From an uncultured Streptomyces sp. (GTDB taxonomy: Bacteria > Actinomycetota > Actinomycetes > Streptomycetales > Streptomycetaceae): 7,397 nt of DNA. Position numbers and translations under genes: made by a program. Position 1 is the stretch's first letter. Each line of letters starts with the position of its first letter. The notes beneath the pieces are model-generated. The model saw only the letters and a program-made list of their open reading frames with translations, searched no databases and had not been told where the DNA came from. The stretch spans positions 1 to 7,397 of the forward strand of contig CAMLJW010000264.1 of assembly GCA_946480485.1 (NCBI GenBank), in the 5' to 3' direction. Below are positions 4,426 through 7,397 of this stretch, piece after piece.

Positions 4426-5436
4426 ATGGATATATCGACGCAGTCAACCCCCCCACCCGCACCCACCGGGCAACCCCCCACGGCCGAGACCGAACGCGGC
4501 GCGGCCCGCGGCGCCACCCGTCCCGGTGACCGGATCTTCCTCGGCCTGTCCCGGGGCGCCGGCATCCTGCTTCTGGTGATCATGGCTGCCATCGCGGCCT
4601 TCCTCACCTACCGCGCCTCGCTCGTCCTGACCAAGAACGAGGGCGACTTCCTCACCACCTTCGAGTGGAACACCAACGAGAACCCGCCGGTCTTCGGCAT
4701 CGCGGTCCTCGCCTTCGGCACGGTCGTCTCCTCGGTCATCGCCATGGTCATCGCGGTCCCCATCGCCGTCGGCATCGCGCTGTTCCTCACGCACTACGCG
4801 CCGAAGAAACTCAGCAGCCCCATCGCGTACGTCATCGACCTGCTGGCCGCCGTGCCCTCGATCGTGTACGGCCTGTGGGGCGCCCTCTTCCTGGTTCCGC
4901 ACCTGACCGGCCTGTTTGCCTGGCTTGACCAGTACTTCGGCTGGACCGGCGTCTTCGAGTGGCACGGCGGTGCCGCGCGCACCCTGCTCACCGTCAGCAT
5001 CCTGCTGGCGATCATGATCCTGCCGATCATCACCAACGTCAGCCGCGAGGTCTTCCGCCAGGCGCCGTTGATGCAGCAGGAGGCCGCCCTGGCGCTCGGC
5101 GCCACCCGCTGGGAGGTCATCCGCATGTCGGTGATCCCCTTCGGCCGCTCCGGTGTCATCTCCGCCTCGATGCTGGGCCTCGGCCGTGCGCTCGGCGAAA
5201 CCATGGCCGTGGCCACGGTCCTGTCACCCAGCTTCACCATCAACGCCAGCCTGCTCGACCCGGGCGGTGGCACCTTCGCCCAGAACATCGCCGCCAAGTT
5301 CAGCGAGGCGAGTGAACAGGGCCGTGACGCGCTCATCGCCTCCGGCCTCGTGCTCTTCATCATCACGCTGCTGGTCAACGGCGCGGCCCGCGCGATCATC
5401 GCCCGCCGCAAGGAGTACTCGGGGGCCAACGCATGA
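4426..5436 (+). CDS. pstC: Phosphate ABC transporter permease PstC
   Basis: One of the two membrane subunits that form the phosphate channel. The ATG at 4426 has GGAGAA (4415-4420) 5 nt upstream and gives 336 aa. Upstream GTG codons such as 4345 fall inside the first intercistronic hairpin and are rejected. A hydrophilic Pro/Thr-rich N-terminus (1-35) precedes about six membrane segments (roughly 46-66, 90-122, 133-157, 186-204, 243-267, 303-325). The cytoplasmic EAA loop that docks on PstB is clear: QEAALALGATRWEVIRMSV (218-236), followed by LGLGRALGETMAV (250-262), a conserved Pst permease stretch. Length is slightly above the E. coli protein. Its stop codon overlaps the pstA start (ATGA), so translational coupling and a 1:1 ratio with PstA are expected. 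Confidence 0.97.
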   Translation: MDISTQSTPPPAPTGQPPTAETERGAARGATRPGDRIFLGLSRGAGILLLVIMAAIAAFLTYRASLVLTKNEGDFLTTFEWNTNENPPVFGIAVLAFGTVVSSVIAMVIAVPIAVGIALFLTHYAPKKLSSPIAYVIDLLAAVPSIVYGLWGALFLVPHLTGLFAWLDQYFGWTGVFEWHGGAARTLLTVSILLAIMILPIITNVSREVFRQAPLMQQEAALALGATRWEVIRMSVIPFGRSGVISASMLGLGRALGETMAVATVLSPSFTINASLLDPGGGTFAQNIAAKFSEASEQGRDALIASGLVLFIITLLVNGAARAIIARRKEYSGANA

Positions 5437-6491
5437 GCAACACGATCATGGACAAGACGCCTTCGCTCCGTTCCGCGCGCCTTCCGGGCTGGTCCCCGTG
5501 GGCGATCGCCCTCGGCTCCGCCGTCGTGGGCGCCGGCATCGGAGTCGGTGCCGGACTGAGCAGCCGTGTCCAGTGGGGCCTGATCGCCGCACTCCTGTTC
5601 GTCCTCGCCTCGTACGTCCTCGCCGCCAAGGTCGAGGGCCGACGTCAGGCGAAGGACCGCGTCGCGACCAGTGTCGTATGGGTCGCCTTCCTGCTCGCCG
5701 TGATCCCGTTGGTCTCCCTGATCTACGAGACCGTCGCGCGCGGGGTGAAGGTGCTCGACCCCTACTTCCTGACGCACTCGATGGGCGTCATCGCCGACTA
5801 CGAGCCCGGCGGCGGCATCTACCACGCCATCATCGGTACTTTGGAGCAGGTGGGCCTGGCCACCCTGATCTCCGTGCCGATCGGTCTGTTCACCGCGATC
5901 TACCTGGTTGAGTACGGTCGAGGGAAGCTCGCGAAGGCCGTCACCTTCTTCGTCGACGTCATGACCGGTATTCCGTCGATCGTCGCGGGTCTGTTCATCC
6001 TCAGCTTCTGGATCCTGATCCTCGGCTTCAGCTACTCAGGCTTCGCCGGGTCGATGGCCCTGTCCATCCTGATGATTCCGGTGGTGGTCCGTTCCACCGA
6101 GGAGATGCTCAAACTCGTCCCGAACGAGCTGCGCGAGGCATCGCTCGCGCTGGGCGTCCCCAAGTGGCGCACGATCCTCAAGGTCGTCCTGCCGACGTCG
6201 ATCGGCGGCATCACGACCGGTGTGATGCTGGCGATCGCCCGTATCGCCGGCGAGACCGCCCCCGTGCTGCTCCTCGTCTGGGGCAACCCGCTCATCAACT
6301 CGGACCCGTTCAACGGCCCCCAGTCCTCGCTGCCGCTGTACATCTACCAGCAGTACCAGCAGAGCGGCGGCAGCCCGGCGGCGTACGACCGTGCCTGGGC
6401 GGCGGCTCTCGTGCTGATCGCCTTCATCATGATCCTCAACCTCGCGGCCCGCGGCATCGCCCGCTGGAAGGCCCCGAAGACCGGTCGCTGA
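5433..6491 (+). CDS. pstA: Phosphate ABC transporter permease PstA
   Basis: Second channel subunit, paired with PstC in the membrane. The ATG at 5433 overlaps the pstC stop by 4 nt. The nearest purine box, AAGGAG (5410-5415), is too far to be ideal, so coupling to pstC translation is likely. An in-frame ATG at 5448 is an alternative start. At 352 aa it is longer than E. coli PstA because of two extra hydrophobic segments near the N-terminus (about 22-40 and 47-65); six more follow (about 78-100, 130-158, 172-197, 204-219, 257-282, 321-338). The EAA loop is [21 protein letters not shown] (234-254), followed by [15 protein letters not shown] (266-280), typical of PstA. A 7-bp hairpin covers the stop codon, and pstB starts 49 nt later. 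Confidence 0.97.
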   Translation: MSNTIMDKTPSLRSARLPGWSPWAIALGSAVVGAGIGVGAGLSSRVQWGLIAALLFVLASYVLAAKVEGRRQAKDRVATSVVWVAFLLAVIPLVSLIYETVARGVKVLDPYFLTHSMGVIADYEPGGGIYHAIIGTLEQVGLATLISVPIGLFTAIYLVEYGRGKLAKAVTFFVDVMTGIPSIVAGLFILSFWILILGFSYSGFAGSMALSILMIPVVVRSTEEMLKLVPNELREASLALGVPKWRTILKVVLPTSIGGITTGVMLAIARIAGETAPVLLLVWGNPLINSDPFNGPQSSLPLYIYQQYQQSGGSPAAYDRAWAAALVLIAFIMILNLAARGIARWKAPKTGR

Positions 6492-6508
6492 CGCGGCCAT
6501 AAGCGACC
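6483..6508 (+). repeat. Hairpin spanning the pstA stop codon
   Basis: GGTCGCT (6483-6489) pairs perfectly with AGCGACC (6502-6508) around a 12-nt loop that holds most of the pstA TGA (6489-6491). It lies in the only sizeable gap between pstA and pstB. It may protect the upstream message or reduce read-through. The 7-bp stem is modest. Confidence 0.5.
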
Positions 6509-6540
6509 AGACTGAACCCCGCGAAGGAAGCAGTGATCCC

Positions 6541-7317
6541 ATGGCCAAGCGCATCGATGTAAGCGGTCTGTCCGCCTACTACAGCTCCCACAAGGCAATC
6601 GACGACATCTCCATGACGGTCGAGCCCCGCTCGGTGACGGCCTTCATCGGACCGTCCGGCTGCGGCAAGTCGACCTTCCTGCGCACGCTGAACCGTATGC
6701 ACGAGGTCACGCCCGGTGGGTCTGTCGAGGGCAAGGTGCTGCTGGACGGCGAGGACCTGTACGGGTCGGGGGTCGACCCCGTCGCCGTCCGCCGTACGAT
6801 CGGCATGGTCTTCCAGCGCCCCAACCCCTTCCCCACGATGTCGATCTTCGACAACGTGGCGGCGGGGCTCCGGCTCAACGGCTCGTACAAGAAGTCCGAG
6901 CTGAACGACGTGGTCGAGAAGTCCCTCAAGGGTGCGAACCTCTGGAACGAGGTCAAGGACCGTCTGAACAAACCCGGTTCGGGCCTGTCGGGCGGCCAGC
7001 AGCAGCGTCTGTGCATCGCTCGCGCGATCGCGGTGGAACCGCAGGTGCTGCTGATGGACGAGCCCTGCTCGGCGCTCGACCCGATCTCCACGCTCGCGAT
7101 CGAGGACCTGATCGGTGAGCTGAAGGGGCGCTTCACGATCGTCATCGTGACGCACAACATGCAGCAGGCGGCCCGTGTCTCCGACCGCACCGCCTTCTTC
7201 AACCTCTCGGCCGTCGGGCAGCCCGGCAAGCTGATCGAGATCGACGACACGGAGCGGATCTTCTCCAATCCGTCGGTCCAGGCGACGGAGGATTACATCT
7301 CGGGACGCTTCGGCTGA
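6541..7317 (+). CDS. pstB: Phosphate ABC transporter ATP-binding protein PstB
   Basis: Cytoplasmic ATPase that drives phosphate import through PstCA. The ATG at 6541 has AAGGAAG (6524-6530) 10 nt upstream. At 258 aa the length is normal for the family. All ABC motifs are intact: Walker [10 protein letters not shown] (37-45), Q-loop Gln92 in FQRPNPFP (a PstB hallmark), signature LSGGQ (149-153), Walker B VLLMDEP (169-175, Glu174), D-loop SALD (177-180) and H-loop His205 in THNMQQA. The C-terminal EDYISGRFG is also typical of PstB. It is the last gene of the operon and is followed by a terminator hairpin. In enteric bacteria PstB also signals phosphate status to PhoR through PhoU; no phoU follows here within the window. 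Confidence 0.98.
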   Translation: MAKRIDVSGLSAYYSSHKAIDDISMTVEPRSVTAFIGPSGCGKSTFLRTLNRMHEVTPGGSVEGKVLLDGEDLYGSGVDPVAVRRTIGMVFQRPNPFPTMSIFDNVAAGLRLNGSYKKSELNDVVEKSLKGANLWNEVKDRLNKPGSGLSGGQQQRLCIARAIAVEPQVLLMDEPCSALDPISTLAIEDLIGELKGRFTIVIVTHNMQQAARVSDRTAFFNLSAVGQPGKLIEIDDTERIFSNPSVQATEDYISGRFG

Positions 7318-7336
7318 TCCCTGGCGTCCAAGAACC

Positions 7337-7370
7337 CCTCGTGGTGCTGCATGGCGGTGCCACCGCGAGG
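7337..7370 (+). terminator. Hairpin terminator of the pstSCAB operon
   Basis: CCTCGTGGTG (7337-7346) pairs with CACCGCGAGG (7361-7370): ten base pairs with one G-U wobble and a 14-nt loop, beginning 19 nt after the pstB stop. There is no U-tract, as is common for Streptomyces terminators. Neither strand shows a gene in 7318-7397. If a gene converges from the right, its end lies beyond the window. Confidence 0.7.
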
Positions 7371-7397
7371 CCGATAGGGCCCGCCCCCGGCTCCCGG

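Noticed and set aside
2975..4462. 495-residue minus-strand open frame opposite pstS
   Set aside because: Rich in Gly, Leu, Val, Arg and Asp with no domain; a shadow of the biased pstS codons on the opposite strand.
4794..5825. Minus-strand frames opposite pstC and pstA
   Set aside because: Antisense shadows of strongly supported permease genes, with no start signal or family features.
6436..7155. Minus-strand frames opposite pstB
   Set aside because: Antisense shadows of an intact ABC ATPase.
7318..7397. Convergent gene (such as a low-affinity phosphate permease) ending at the right edge
   Set aside because: No minus-strand stop codon is seen between the pstB end and 7397, so nothing shows such a gene ending in the window.
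1..7397. Mobile element, CRISPR array, tRNA or rRNA
   Set aside because: No transposase or integrase, no regularly spaced repeats and no cloverleaf or rRNA sequence was recognised on either strand.

Overview
The window looks like a stretch of Streptomyces (or close relative) chromosome. It is very GC-rich, its codons strongly favour G or C at the third position, it uses GTG starts, its terminator hairpins lack a U-tract, and the gene families are typical of that genus. The genus call is an inference from these features; no species is claimed.

All recognisable genes lie on the + strand. Positions 1-698 hold the 3' part of a gene for an anchored extracytoplasmic protein of unknown function. 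It is followed at 728-1729 by a two-domain cell-wall enzyme (lytic transglycosylase plus NlpC/P60 peptidase). A 216-nt gap then leads to a PAP2-family membrane lipid phosphatase (1946-2650). The next 537 nt have no convincing gene. They hold a strong G-quadruplex motif, an inverted repeat, a PHO-box array (2940-3005), a -10 hexamer (3011-3016) and a long structured leader.

The second half is a complete high-affinity phosphate ABC transporter operon in the order pstS (3188-4315), pstC (4426-5436), pstA (5433-6491), pstB (6541-7317). PstS is the lipid-anchored phosphate-binding protein, PstC and PstA form the membrane channel, and PstB is the ATPase. The PHO array and its near-perfect units imply activation by the response regulator PhoP under phosphate starvation. 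pstC and pstA overlap by 4 nt. The pstS-pstC gap contains two tandem hairpins (14-bp perfect stem, then an 11-bp interrupted stem), and a smaller hairpin covers the pstA stop codon. This layout fits high PstS output with stepped-down expression of the membrane and ATPase genes. A hairpin after pstB probably ends the transcript, and no phoU follows within the window.

I see no undescribed system here: the gene content is that of an ordinary phosphate-uptake locus next to cell-envelope genes. The points worth a second look are regulatory and structural: the intercistronic hairpins, the phased PHO array, the tandem palindromes in the pstS leader, the G-quadruplex motif, an EF-hand-like loop in the transglycosylase, and variant motifs in the PAP2 enzyme.
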